Origin: Streptomyces gossypii
GTDB lineage: Bacteria; Actinomycetota; Actinomycetes; Streptomycetales; Streptomycetaceae
NCBI RefSeq assembly: GCF_025165795.1
Contig: NZ_JAJAGO010000002.1
Location: 186,001 to 250,000, forward strand
DNA length: 64,000 bases
Direction: 5' to 3'
The notes beneath the pieces were generated by a model, which was not told where the DNA came from, made no database searches, and worked only from the letters and a program-made list of their open reading frames with translations. Numbering within the stretch: position 1 is the stretch's first letter; the number at the start of each line of letters is the position of its first letter. Made by a program: the position numbers and the translations under genes. This document shows, one piece after another, positions 25,992 through 34,221 of this stretch.

Positions 25992-28027
25992 CACGCGCCT
26001 CCCGTTGTCGATCCCGGTCCTGAGCCCGGTCCTGAAGCCGGCCCCGATCCCGCGGCCGGTCCGTTGTTCCCGCGCCGTGCCCGTGCGTAGGCGAAGGCGA
26101 GGCCGGCCAGCAGTGCGATGCCCGTGCCGCCCGCGACCGCGGCGACGACCGGGCCGGTCCATCCTGCACTGTCGTCGTCGGCGCCCGTCGCGGCGGTCCC
26201 CTCGTCGCCGCCACCGTCCTCACCGGCGCCGCCGTCACCGCCTCCGTCGCCCTGCTTACCGTCCGCGGCCTTCACCGGCGCGTTGTGCTGCGGTCCGGTC
26301 TTCTCCCGGCCCTTCACGTCGACGCGCAGGACGACACCGATTGCGGTGTTCTCGGCGATCTCGACGGCGTCGGCGCCGAGGGTGACGGCGATGTAGTAGT
26401 CGCCGTCGCGGTGTACGGGGGTGACGCTTCCCGCGATCTCGTACCGGTTGGTCCAGGAGACCGGGACGCTGCCGAGCGAGACGGCGGTCGGCTCACCGGT
26501 GTACAGCTTCTGCTGGGTGAACTCGCTGCTGCTGAGCGGAGCGCGGCTGGGGGAGTACGCGGCGGTGCGTACGAAGGAGAACTCGCCGGCGCCGTCGTCC
26601 AGGGTCGGCTCGTTGGCGAACTCCGCGTCGTAGCGGAGCTGCTGACCCCACCCGACCGGCACCTTGTACCAACGGGTCTGGGCGGGCAGCAGTTTGTCGC
26701 GGTAGACGCCCTTGCCGATTTCCTTCGCGTCGTTGAAGCCGGTGCCCCCCTCGATGTCCTCGGGCGCGCCGGTGGGCAGTTCGGCCTCCTTGCCACCCGC
26801 TCCGTACTCGGGCTGCGACTGGGCGGGTGTGACGCCCTTCTTCAGCGGCTCCTCGACGCTGTGGCGCAGTTCCAGCGGCCAGCGGCCCTGGTCCGAGGAT
26901 GCCTCGCTGTGCCGGGTTACCGAGAAGCGGTACGTGCCCGCCTCGTCGCATCCGGCGCCGCCGTCCTCGGAGGGGATACGGGAGGCGGCGGCGGGCAGTG
27001 GGAAGGCGCCCTCGTCCTGTCCGAAGCGGGCACGGTCCTGGCCACAGGTGGGCGTGTACTCGCCGGGGCCGGTCAGCTTGACCTCCAGGCCGTCCAGGCT
27101 CCCCACCGGAACTCCCGGCTGCGGCACCGCCGTTGCCGAGAATCCGGCGGTGGAGGCGCTGTCCAGCGGTGCGGAGTACCAGCGGGTCTCACCCGGTCCG
27201 ATGGTGTCCAGGTACTGGCCGGGGGCGATCTCCTCGGCCTGGTCGGCGGCGTCGCCGCCGGTGATCTGCTCGCCCTCGAAGCGGTAGCCGTCGGCGGACA
27301 GCTGTGCGGCGCGCTGGAGTTGGCGGGCGAGCGCCTTGGCGTCCGGGGCGTCGTAGTAGGAGCCGTGGCCGGCCTCGGCGATGCACTGGAGTTCCTTGCG
27401 CGCCTTGCCGCCGACCTGGAAGCCGATGGCGTCGATGCGCAGGTCGATGCCCTGCCCGCCGAGCTGTGCGGCGACCTCGCACGGTTCGGGGGTGCCGCAG
27501 GTGTCCTCGCCGTCGGAGACCAGCAGGATGCTGCGGCGGCCGATGGCTCCGTCGGGGGTCTTCGGGAGGTCCTCCCCCGCTTTGCGCAGGGACAGGCCGA
27601 TGGGCGTGTCGCCCTTGGGCTCCACCTCGGCGACCGCCTGCTTGATGCCCTCGCGGTCGAGTGCCTCCACGGGCTTGGCCAGCCGGGTGTCGTCGCAGCC
27701 GCGCGCCTTGTCGGCGCCGTACACGCGCAGTCCGGTCGGGTAGCCGTCCGGGAGGCTGTCGACGACGGTGCCGACGGCCTTGCGGGCGGCGGCGATCCGG
27801 GTGCTGCCCGCTCCGTCGCCGTCGGCCATGGAGCCGGAGGAGTCCAGCACCATCACCATCGAGCTGTCGCCGTCCGCCGCGTCGCCGTCCGACTTGTTGT
27901 CATCCGCAACGACTGACCGGGCCGCTGTTGTCTGCGGCAGCGCCGCCCCCGGCGCCCCCAGGGCGGCCAACAGGGCGATTGCCCCGCTAACAACGGCGCT
28001 CACCCGCATCGTCTGGTGTCGTGCCAT
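25988..28027 (-). CDS. Surface VWA-domain protein with C-terminal anchor
   Basis: 679 aa from ATG 28027 (GAGGGGG upstream). Signal peptide with core VSAVVSGAIALLAALGAPGAAL; VWA domain about 50-240 with a complete MIDAS: VMVLDSSGSM, a Thr in KGDTPIGLSL and Asp in LLVSDGEDTCG. Then a long beta-rich region with a copy of the GGTGFNDAKEIGKGVYRDKLLPAQTRWYKVPVGWGQQL module, an acidic Gly/Asp-rich linker and a membrane helix VVAAVAGGTGIALLAGLAFAYARARR. MIDAS proteins bind ligands through a metal; the ligand is unknown. Translationally coupled to the next gene. Confidence 0.85.
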   Translation of the reverse strand: MARHQTMRVSAVVSGAIALLAALGAPGAALPQTTAARSVVADDNKSDGDAADGDSSMVMVLDSSGSMADGDGAGSTRIAAARKAVGTVVDSLPDGYPTGLRVYGADKARGCDDTRLAKPVEALDREGIKQAVAEVEPKGDTPIGLSLRKAGEDLPKTPDGAIGRRSILLVSDGEDTCGTPEPCEVAAQLGGQGIDLRIDAIGFQVGGKARKELQCIAEAGHGSYYDAPDAKALARQLQRAAQLSADGYRFEGEQITGGDAADQAEEIAPGQYLDTIGPGETRWYSAPLDSASTAGFSATAVPQPGVPVGSLDGLEVKLTGPGEYTPTCGQDRARFGQDEGAFPLPAAASRIPSEDGGAGCDEAGTYRFSVTRHSEASSDQGRWPLELRHSVEEPLKKGVTPAQSQPEYGAGGKEAELPTGAPEDIEGGTGFNDAKEIGKGVYRDKLLPAQTRWYKVPVGWGQQLRYDAEFANEPTLDDGAGEFSFVRTAAYSPSRAPLSSSEFTQQKLYTGEPTAVSLGSVPVSWTNRYEIAGSVTPVHRDGDYYIAVTLGADAVEIAENTAIGVVLRVDVKGREKTGPQHNAPVKAADGKQGDGGGDGGAGEDGGGDEGTAATGADDDSAGWTGPVVAAVAGGTGIALLAGLAFAYARARRGNNGPAAGSGPASGPGSGPGSTTGGAW

Positions 28028-28221
28028 GGCCCACGTCCCCCTCGCACAAACTGCTTCGAAGCTTTGCTCAGCACCGTATTTCTTTGCATGAGCACACTTC
28101 AAGGGTGGCGGTGTCACGGTCACGCAACACATGACGAGGCCCCGACCGCCTCACGCGATCAGGGCCCCGCACGGACCTGCTGTGACTGCTGCGACTCTCT
28201 GACCGCTGTGCGTCCGGAGAG

Positions 28222-28356
28222 TCACACACCCGAACCCGCGGGCACGGAGTCGGTCGCCTCCGTCCACAGATCCTGCTCGGCGCGATCCGCCTGGATCTGG
28301 CGGTACACGAGGAGCCCGCCGATGGCGGCCAGTGCGACCAGGAGAAGCTTCTTCAC
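28222..28356 (-). CDS. DLW-39 family protein (44 aa)
   Basis: GTG 28356 with GAGG 7 nt upstream. VKKLLLVALAAIGGLLVYRQ is one membrane helix, followed by IQADRAEQDLWTEATDSVPA: the DLW motif that names this tiny actinobacterial family, which normally sits near gyrA and tRNA-Ile. Function unknown. Its place marks the original chromosome left of the integrated element. Confidence 0.85.
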   Translation of the reverse strand: MKKLLLVALAAIGGLLVYRQIQADRAEQDLWTEATDSVPAGSGV

Positions 28357-28480
28357 CGCGCTACCTCGTCCTTCATAGACTCATGGACCATCTGCGGCCC
28401 GATGATACCCAACCACATGTACGCACGAGCCGAATGGCCCACACCGCTGCGACGGCGGCCACGGCGCGGCCCATGCCAAA

Positions 28481-28505
28481 GGCCCCCGGCGGATCGCCGG
28501 GGGCC
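28481..28505. terminator. 11-bp hairpin at the left element boundary
   Basis: GGCCCCCGGCG-GAT-CGCCGGGGGCC, perfect. Before integration this was probably the terminator of tRNA-Ile; its right-hand counterpart is at 44879-44905. Confidence 0.75.
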
Positions 28506-28560
28506 TTCGCACGCTGGTGGGGCTAAGAGGACTTGAACCTCTGGCCTCATCCTTATCAGG
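28499..28560. repeat. attL, 62-bp direct repeat
   Basis: Identical over 62 bp to 44899-44960: 19 bp outside the tRNA plus the tRNA-Ile 3' portion up to the anticodon loop (ends CCTTATCAGG). Only a tRNA fragment here; the intact gene is at attR. Confidence 0.95.
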
Positions 28561-28705
28561 TCGATCACGGCAGTTCTGTGGCCTCGCAGAACCGCTCCCG
28601 ATCCGCGCTGGCCAACCGCCGAGGTTCAGCGTTGATCGAGATGGGTCGCGCCCGTTGGTGTCAAGAACTGATGTCAGAAGGACTGCGCCGTTTGACAGAT
28701 TCAAG

Positions 28706-28951
28706 TCAGCCCACTGCGGAACCGCTGCTGTCGGCCGGACGCCGTGACCATCGGTGCCATCGACCGGTCAGAGCCCGGTTGCACGCCATGAGGAGAGCAA
28801 GGCACAGCACTAGCAAGGCCAGCCCCTTGAACAGCTCAACGCTCAAGCCACGATGATCTACGACAAGCAGGCCGCAGGCTAGAAAGAGAAGCACGAAAGC
28901 CAAGGCAAGAACCCTCGCGAAGAACACAAACAGGGGACGCATTCCTTGCAT
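28706..28951 (-). CDS. Small two-helix membrane protein
   Basis: 81 aa from ATG 28951, preceded by GAGAGGT. MQGMRPLFVFFARVLALAFVLLFLACGLLVVDHRG and FKGLALLVLCLALLMACNRAL are two hydrophobic helices; the tail is basic and Ser-rich. No family recognised. Lies just inside attL. 28561-28705 holds nothing I can identify. Confidence 0.5.
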   Translation of the reverse strand: MQGMRPLFVFFARVLALAFVLLFLACGLLVVDHRGLSVELFKGLALLVLCLALLMACNRALTGRWHRWSRRPADSSGSAVG

Positions 28952-29197
28952 GCTCACCTCTCTGTTCGACTCAGATGCGGACCCTAGCAGCCGGGCTACT
29001 TGCTGGGCACGGCCTCCCACATCGGCCCACCCACGTCTCTCGTCGCACGCCACGATGAGCTTGCACATGCGCGCAGCGCCCCTCCCACCAGGACCAGCGG
29101 CCGACTCCAGATAATCCCGTCAACTGCGCATTGCCCGCCCCCGGCGGCACAGTGGTGTCAGTGCGGCCGAGGGCGAGTGGCTCCGGTCAGGCGATCG

Positions 29198-29690
29198 CTA
29201 GGCAGCGGCCCGCGGGCCGCCGGTGCGTATGGCGTCCAGCAGCATGTGGTGCTCGTACGGTTCGCCGTGGCAGTAGGCGAACCGTTCGGCGAAGAGGGAG
29301 CCGAGGTGCGTGGTCAGGCGGCTGTCGCCCGCGTCGAGCAGGAGCCGATGAAATACGCGGTCGGTGTCGGCTGACGCCGGAAGGACAGTCCACCGCAGAA
29401 GGGACTCACGTCCCGGTCCAGCAGCGACCATGAGCTGTACGGGGCGACGACCGTACCGAAATTCGGGGCGGCCTGGATCATGCCTTTGCCCGCCAGGGCT
29501 CGTACCGCTTCCCGGAAGATCGTGCGCGAGAGGCCGAGCTCTTCTCCGATCACGACCCCGCTCAGTACATACCCCGGCCCGTACCTGACGCAGCGTGCGC
29601 CGAGTTGCTGGACAAGCTGATCACTTTGCTGCGCAATGCTGTTCTCCGGTCGTTGCTGTCGAAGAGGCCATGAGGGTCATGAAGAGAACG
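29198..29690 (-). pseudogene. FadR-type GntR regulator relic
   Basis: The frame above 29314 gives QQLGARCVRYGPGYVLSGVVIGEELGLSRTIFREAVRALAGKGMIQAAPNFGTVVAP, a winged helix of the GntR/FadR type. After DRDV it is interrupted; another frame continues FHRLLLDAGDSRLTTHLGSLFAERFAYCHGEPYEHHMLLDAIRTGGPRAAA, the end of an FCD ligand domain. About 100 residues between are missing and no start codon is in frame, so this is dead. Confidence 0.65.
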
Positions 29691-29726
29691 ATGTGGTCTG
29701 CGGCCGTCATCGGGGGCGGGCTGGGC

Positions 29727-30176
29727 TTACAAGGGCCGCAGGCGCGAGCAAGAGCGACGGTCGCTCTCCCGATACGCCTCCTTTGCTGGGTGGGAGACCG
29801 CGGGTTCCTTGTCGCTGGGATGGGCGCGGGAGAAGTACTCGATCTCCCCGTCGTCGTGCTCGGTCAGCCGGGCACCCCTGCTGTCGGCGATCCGCAGGAC
29901 GTCCGCGAGGGCGGTGGCGGTGGCCGTGAGGATCAGGCGGAGCGACTGCTTGCTCACCCTGTGATCGCTCAGTGCTGCGAGGGCGCACTTGAGGATCTCG
30001 TCACCTTCGCTCAGCCGTGCTTCCTCGGCCCTGTCCGCGAGCTGGGAGAGCATGCCGTCGCTTCGGTCCGTGCTGAGGTAGCAGGGTTTGCCGGTGTCGC
30101 TTTCCCAGGGCAGCAGGCGCAGCCCCGCCCCGGGGCGGGGAGTGTCGTCTCGGATGTAGCTCACGATCGGCCCCAC
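29727..30176 (-). CDS. AICE hypothetical protein (149 aa)
   Basis: GTG at 30176 or 30164. Sequence VSYIRDDTPRPGAGLRLLPWESDTGKPCYLSTDRSDGMLSQLADRAEEARLSEGDEILKCALAALSDHRVSKQSLRLILTATATALADVLRIADSRG looks like a normal folded protein with helical C-terminal half; no domain recognised. It overlaps the upstream small gene by 16 nt, so the two are co-translated. Accessory element protein of unknown role. Confidence 0.65.
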   Translation of the reverse strand: MGPIVSYIRDDTPRPGAGLRLLPWESDTGKPCYLSTDRSDGMLSQLADRAEEARLSEGDEILKCALAALSDHRVSKQSLRLILTATATALADVLRIADSRGARLTEHDDGEIEYFSRAHPSDKEPAVSHPAKEAYRESDRRSCSRLRPL

Positions 30177-30382
30177 CCCTCAGCGGTGCGCAGGACCGTC
30201 AGCGTGGTGGTGGGGGCGATGGTCAGTATGTCGCCACTGGCGAACTTGATCCGCTTGGCCCCTCCCGGCACGTGCTGGAGGTCCTGAACACACATGGACT
30301 GGCCGCCGACCCGGATCTCGTCTCCGGTCCGGACCGTGCTGGCCATCACGTCGATAGCGACTTGTCTCGGACTGCGTGCCAT
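30161..30382 (-). CDS. AICE small hypothetical protein (73 aa)
   Basis: ATG 30382 with AAGGAG 6 nt upstream. MARSPRQVAIDVMASTVRTGDEIRVGGQSMCVQDLQHVPGGAKRIKFASGDILTIAPTTTLTVLR: the alternating hydrophobic pattern (EIRVGG, MCVQDLQ, RIKFASGDILTI) suggests a small beta-barrel. No family is recognised. Overlaps the next gene. Confidence 0.65.
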   Translation of the reverse strand: MARSPRQVAIDVMASTVRTGDEIRVGGQSMCVQDLQHVPGGAKRIKFASGDILTIAPTTTLTVLRTAEGWGRS

Positions 30383-30554
30383 CACTGACTCCTTGCGGTG
30401 CTGCGCCGGACTGATGTGACCGGGGTGGCGGCCGGTGGGCGATGGCACGGGCAGTCGCATGCCTCGTAGGTCACGGGGATACCCACGGGCTGTTTGGGGT
30501 GCGCGTGACGGCACTCGGCGTGGCTCCCGAGTACGCACTCGGGGGACCGGTAGC

Positions 30555-30845
30555 TCACGTGTACTCACCGCCCCAGGGCTCCGCTCCCAGGTGCAGGCAG
30601 ACGAGCAGTGGACGTTGAGGGACGTGGTCCAACAACAGAGCAGCTTCATGAGCCAGCACGTACGGGCGGACAAGGGTGCTGTCGTCCATGAACGGCGGCG
30701 GTGTCCGCCGGCGCGGTGCGGCGAGGGGGGAGTTGGCGTGCTCGCTGACCGGCGAAGTTGCGCGTGCGGTCGACCGGTGGTGTCCGGATGCGGGAAAGAG
30801 CCAACGCACCATGCGTTCCACGGCTCTGATGAGGTGCTTGGTCAC
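30555..30845 (-). CDS. AICE small conserved protein (96 aa)
   Basis: GTG 30845, one base after the preceding stop. Arg/Pro-rich N-terminus (RAVERMVRWLFPASGHHRSTAR), then MDDSTLVRPYVLAHEAALLLDHVPQRPLL; the STLVRPYVLAHE string is recurrent in Streptomyces mobile-element proteins that also carry basic N-termini. Function unknown. Confidence 0.6.
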   Translation of the reverse strand: MTKHLIRAVERMVRWLFPASGHHRSTARATSPVSEHANSPLAAPRRRTPPPFMDDSTLVRPYVLAHEAALLLDHVPQRPLLVCLHLGAEPWGGEYT

Positions 30846-30846
30846 G

Positions 30847-31134
30847 TCATTCAGCTCCCTGCTGAGGGCGTTCGTCGCGGGGATCCGGGCGGGGGCTCGG
30901 AACCTCGGTGAAGATGACGGCCCACGCGGCAGCGCCTTGGCCGTCGGCGCTGAGCCCGAACTCGTCGCCTTGCTCCAGTGCGGCTAAGAGGGCGCCCCAC
31001 GCCACCGATGCCGGTGAGGCAGGCGGTTCGACCTCGATGCGGATGTGGTCGGGGTGGCGTCGTAGCCGAGGTTCGAAGCCAGCGGTGGTGAGGCACGCAG
31101 CGATGGACCGTGCGCGGATCATGGATTTGGGCAT
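30847..31134 (-). CDS. AICE small hypothetical protein (95 aa)
   Basis: ATG 31134 with GGAGG. MPKSMIRARSIAACLTTAGFEPRLRRHPDHIRIEVEPPASPASVAWGALLAALEQGDEFGLSADGQGAAAWAVIFTEV: a compact alpha/beta pattern of unknown family. First gene of a minus-strand unit that starts next to the operator at 31170 and may run through 30555. Confidence 0.65.
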   Translation of the reverse strand: MPKSMIRARSIAACLTTAGFEPRLRRHPDHIRIEVEPPASPASVAWGALLAALEQGDEFGLSADGQGAAAWAVIFTEVPSPRPDPRDERPQQGAE

Positions 31135-31169
31135 GGCGTTCCTCCGCCACCAGGTGCTCACGTGGAGTG

Positions 31170-31206
31170 AATCTAGTTAACTAGATTAGGGCTAGTGGAC
31201 TAGATT
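31170..31206. promoter_or_regulatory. Operator pair between divergent AICE genes
   Basis: AATCTAGTTAACTAGATT (31170-31187) is a perfect 18-bp palindrome; a second, imperfect copy CTAGTGGACTAGATT follows at 31192-31206. They lie directly before the GntR gene and 36 nt before the divergent unit, the layout of a self-regulating KorSA-type repressor. Confidence 0.75.
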
Positions 31207-31212
31207 TTCCAC

Positions 31213-31980
31213 ATGGCTGCTCAACCGCCCTACCTCCGCATCGCTGACCTGTTCCGACAGCGCATCGCCAACGGCGAGTGGTCGCCCGGAGATCGCCTCG
31301 ACTCCCGCGCACGACTGGCCGCCGAATACGGGACTGGTGAGAACGTCATCCGACGGGCGCAAGAACTGCTCATCTCCCAGGGCCTCTTGGAGGGCCGGGC
31401 GGGCTCGGGCACCTACGTCGCCGAGCCGCGCCAGCGGATGCGCATGGTGCGCTCACTGAGCCGCGAACGCCGTGACGGTTCACCGTTCCGCGCGGACATG
31501 GCCGACCTCGGCCGCACCGGCACGTGGGAACACCACACCGATGCCAAGGTGACACCGCCGCCCGAGATCGCCGCTCGCCTCGGCCTCGCGGAGGGCGAAC
31601 TCTGCGTTCGTACCCGCTATGAATTCCTGACCGAGAGCAGGCCCGTGCAGCTCTCGACCAGTTGGGAGCCGTACGCCCTCACCAGCGGCACGATCGTGGT
31701 CCTGCCGGAGGGCGGGCCGCTCGCGGGGCGTGGCGTTGTGGAACGGATGGCGGAAATCGGCATCGAGATCAGTCACGCCGTCGAGCAGCCGGAGCCCGGA
31801 CAGGCAACGGCCGAGGAGGCACAGCTCCTCGGCGTCCAACGCGGCTCCCTGGTCACCCGCATCCAGCGCACGTACTACGGGTGCGACGGACGCCCCGTCG
31901 AAACGGCCGACATCGTCGTCCCCGCCGCACACTGCGAGATCGTCTACGAGGTGCAGATCAGTGCCGGGGAATACTCCTGA
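31213..31980 (+). CDS. GntR/HutC-family regulator (KorSA-like)
   Basis: 255 aa. N-terminal winged helix: YLRIADLFRQRIANGEWSPGDRLDSRARLAAEYGTGENVIRRAQELLISQGLLEGRAGSGTYV (about 7-70). UTRA ligand domain about 95-250 (LGLAEGELCVRTRYEFLTESRPVQLSTSWEPYALT ... SLVTRIQRTYYGCDGRPVETADIVVPA). In pSAM2 a GntR protein of this type, KorSA, represses the activator of replication and transfer; the palindromes 7-43 nt upstream suggest autoregulation here. Confidence 0.85.
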   Translation: MAAQPPYLRIADLFRQRIANGEWSPGDRLDSRARLAAEYGTGENVIRRAQELLISQGLLEGRAGSGTYVAEPRQRMRMVRSLSRERRDGSPFRADMADLGRTGTWEHHTDAKVTPPPEIAARLGLAEGELCVRTRYEFLTESRPVQLSTSWEPYALTSGTIVVLPEGGPLAGRGVVERMAEIGIEISHAVEQPEPGQATAEEAQLLGVQRGSLVTRIQRTYYGCDGRPVETADIVVPAAHCEIVYEVQISAGEYS

Positions 31981-32161
31981 CACGGTCTCGGCTCAGTTCT
32001 TTGCACCCACCTCACGTGCTGGTCCCGTTCAAGGGTTGCGAACCGACCAGCGGCCGTTCCCTTCTGCCGCAAGTCGTACACGTGGCGTGTTCCCCGTACT
32101 ACGATACGTGGTACGACTGGGCCAATGATGGCGCACCTTGAAGCAGGGAGAACACGGCAGA

Positions 32162-32998
32162 ATGGTGCGACGAGACTTCTCCGCCAACGCCTTGATTCCG
32201 CACGGTCATCACCAGGACTGGGATCTAATCGAGGAAATCTTGCAGGAAATCGAGCGAGTCACCAGTCAGTGGGTGCATGCCGAGACTGAAATCTCCGTGG
32301 ATGGGGTGAATAGTCTATACGGTAGGTACAGCTCGGTAATTGACGCAAAGATTGACCTGGGTGACGATCAGCGAGATGTCACGGAAGTTCATATCTTACG
32401 TACCGATCGGGACAGTGACTCGGATTCGACTATATATGTGACGCTCGCTAAGAGTCAGCGTGATACGTCATGGGTCTTGGTCTCTGGCCCAAAGAAAAAG
32501 GTTTGCGATGATCTCGCCCGCAGCCTTCAGTCGTTCATCCTGCAATTAATCAAGCACCCCCAGGCAAAAGAGGGAACCGCTCGGGTGCAAGGTGGCCTAG
32601 AGGTTCGCCTCCAGCACTTGCATCCCATAATCAAGCAGGGGGCACTGACGCGTCTCATAAATGGGCATGGCGACGAAGCCGTGGAAGAGGCGTGCAAGAG
32701 CATTGGGGCCAGGGTTCGGAAAATGAGCGGGTTGGATGAGGATGGTGCTTCCCTGATCGGAAAAGCGTTCGGGAAGAATGCATATATCGCCATCAACCCC
32801 GGTACGACGACATCAGGAGTCAGCGAGCAAGAAGGCTACATGTACTTGGGTATGGCTCTCTATCGAGCCGCGCGTAATCCTCGTGCCCACAGGCCATCTG
32901 ATCCGAACTTCGACATTGATGAAGTTATAGAGTGGCTTTCCGTTGCCAGCGCTTTACATCGAGCAATCGACAGATCTACCGTTAGGCGGTCGGCATAG
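32162..32998 (+). CDS. TIGR02391/Ymh-domain protein, possible defence factor
   Basis: 278 aa from ATG 32162. The C-terminal third, VRLQHLHPIIKQGALTRLINGHGDEAVEEACKSIGARVRKMSGLDEDGASLIGKAFG ... QEGYMYLGMALYRAARNPRAHR, carries the hallmarks of the TIGR02391/Hypoth_Ymh family (HP.I, EA...I..RVR, G..L...AF, GMA...RNP.AH), which is common on mobile elements. The N-terminal part is novel. It contains three TTA codons (32396, 32546, 32954) and is visibly less GC-rich than its neighbours, so it is recently acquired and potentially bldA-dependent. Role in phage defence is inference. Confidence 0.7.
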   Translation: MVRRDFSANALIPHGHHQDWDLIEEILQEIERVTSQWVHAETEISVDGVNSLYGRYSSVIDAKIDLGDDQRDVTEVHILRTDRDSDSDSTIYVTLAKSQRDTSWVLVSGPKKKVCDDLARSLQSFILQLIKHPQAKEGTARVQGGLEVRLQHLHPIIKQGALTRLINGHGDEAVEEACKSIGARVRKMSGLDEDGASLIGKAFGKNAYIAINPGTTTSGVSEQEGYMYLGMALYRAARNPRAHRPSDPNFDIDEVIEWLSVASALHRAIDRSTVRRSA

Positions 32999-33034
32999 CG
33001 GAAGAGATTTCAATCGCCAGAATTAAGGTAGGGG

Positions 33035-33505
33035 CTATTCTTTCGGCGTGCCCTTGCCGAGCAGATGACTGTTAGTCAAGGTGGCCTCTTCTGCTAGATG
33101 CAAGAGCTCATCGACTCGTACGCCTGACGCCTTCATCGTGGCAACTCCCGCAGTGCCAATTACGAAGAGATCCGGCTCGCGCCAGGCGATGACCACGCGT
33201 GGAATGCCCGCCTTCAGGATGAGTTGAGTGCAGGTCAGAGGGCGGGACTTACGCTTGGCACAAGGTTCCAGGGTGCTATAAATCGTGGCCGAGGAGAGGC
33301 GGGGGTCGTCCGCCGTGAGCTTCGCGAGTGCGGATTCTTCTGCGTGGACATGTGTGTCCGTCTCGCGTGAGTAACCGTTCGCGATCTCCTCGCCTGCTGC
33401 GTCCACGATGACGGCGCCGACGGAGAACGCGGTCTCGCTCGGCGGGCAGCGGCGCGACAGCTCGATTGCGCGTCGCATCCACGCCTCGTCTTCGCTCTGG
33501 CTCAT
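33035..33505 (-). CDS. Cytidine/deoxycytidylate deaminase-family protein (RibD deaminase-like)
   Basis: 156 aa. Zinc motifs: HVHAEESAL (HAE) and TLEPCAKRKSRPLTC (PC...C, with a longer than usual gap). MRRAIELSRRCPPSETAFSVGAVIVDAAGEEIANGYSRE is the typical N-terminus. It overlaps the preceding RibD-type reductase gene by 4 nt; together they look like a split bifunctional RibD. As riboflavin genes are essential core genes, an element-borne pair probably works on a related pyrimidine. Confidence 0.82.
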   Translation of the reverse strand: MSQSEDEAWMRRAIELSRRCPPSETAFSVGAVIVDAAGEEIANGYSRETDTHVHAEESALAKLTADDPRLSSATIYSTLEPCAKRKSRPLTCTQLILKAGIPRVVIAWREPDLFVIGTAGVATMKASGVRVDELLHLAEEATLTNSHLLGKGTPKE

Positions 33506-34185
33506 GTGTCGCTCTCTTGTTTGGGAAGGTAACGCATGAAAACGACGTCCCCGATGGCGCGTGCTTCGGCCAACTGCATCCGCCGACCGGACGACCAGGG
33601 ATAGTTGGAGGGGTGGAGGAAGCGCGGAGCGTCGGATTCGCCGACGACCAGTGGCGCGACGGCGAGATGAATCTCGTCCACGAGTCCTCGCGAGAGGAAC
33701 GCCGTGTGGACATGGCCGCCGCCCTCGACCATGAGCCGCCCGATTCCCCGCTTCCCCAAGTCGTCTAGCAGCGCGCCGAAGTCGAGTTCAGAGCCGGTCG
33801 ACACGACGTCGGCGAGGCCGGCCAGGCGCTCCCGCAGCTTCGCTGCTGAGGGGTCGGTCGTGTACGCGACCTTCTCGCCACCGTGGTGCCAGAACTTCAG
33901 CTCCGGGTCCAGATCGCCGCTCCCGGACACAGTCACCTTCAGCGGATACGCGGGCTTCCCGTTCGCCTCGCGGGCCGCTCGCCGCTCCTCGCTGTTCACG
34001 AGCAGCCTCGGATTGTCGGCCCGCATGGTCCCGGCGCCGATGAGGATCGCGTCGGACTCCGCACGTACTTGGTCGACACGGTCGAAGTCCGCACTGTTGC
34101 TCAGGAGCAGGCGGGATGGGCTGGTGTCGTCGATGTAGCCGTCTATCGAGGTCGCAACGCTGAGTAGAACATAGGGGCGCGGCAC
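33502..34185 (-). CDS. RibD C-terminal/dihydrofolate-reductase-like reductase
   Basis: 227 aa. VLLSVATSIDGYIDD is the NADPH-binding start of the RibD_C fold; DAILIGAGTMRADNPRLLV and IGRLMVEGGGHVHTAFLSRGLVDEIHLAVAPLVVGES are its other signatures. It catalyses NADPH reduction of a ribosylamino-pyrimidine in true RibD. Located between the XRE-TPR gene (36 nt) and the deaminase (overlap), in one minus-strand operon. Confidence 0.85.
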   Translation of the reverse strand: MPRPYVLLSVATSIDGYIDDTSPSRLLLSNSADFDRVDQVRAESDAILIGAGTMRADNPRLLVNSEERRAAREANGKPAYPLKVTVSGSGDLDPELKFWHHGGEKVAYTTDPSAAKLRERLAGLADVVSTGSELDFGALLDDLGKRGIGRLMVEGGGHVHTAFLSRGLVDEIHLAVAPLVVGESDAPRFLHPSNYPWSSGRRMQLAEARAIGDVVFMRYLPKQESDT

Positions 34186-34221
34186 TGCGGATCTCCTTGC
34201 CAGAGCGATATGGGCAGAGCT

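Noticed and set aside
26285-27916. 543-codon plus-strand ORF opposite the VWA gene
   Set aside because: Antisense shadow; the minus strand has intact VWA MIDAS motifs.
28518-28560. Second tRNA-Ile gene at the left element end
   Set aside because: Only the 3' 43 nt are present; beyond the anticodon loop the sequence is unrelated. It is attL.
29595-30287. 230-codon plus-strand ORF inside the AICE
   Set aside because: Shadow of the minus-strand small genes at 29727-30382, which have ribosome sites and balanced composition.
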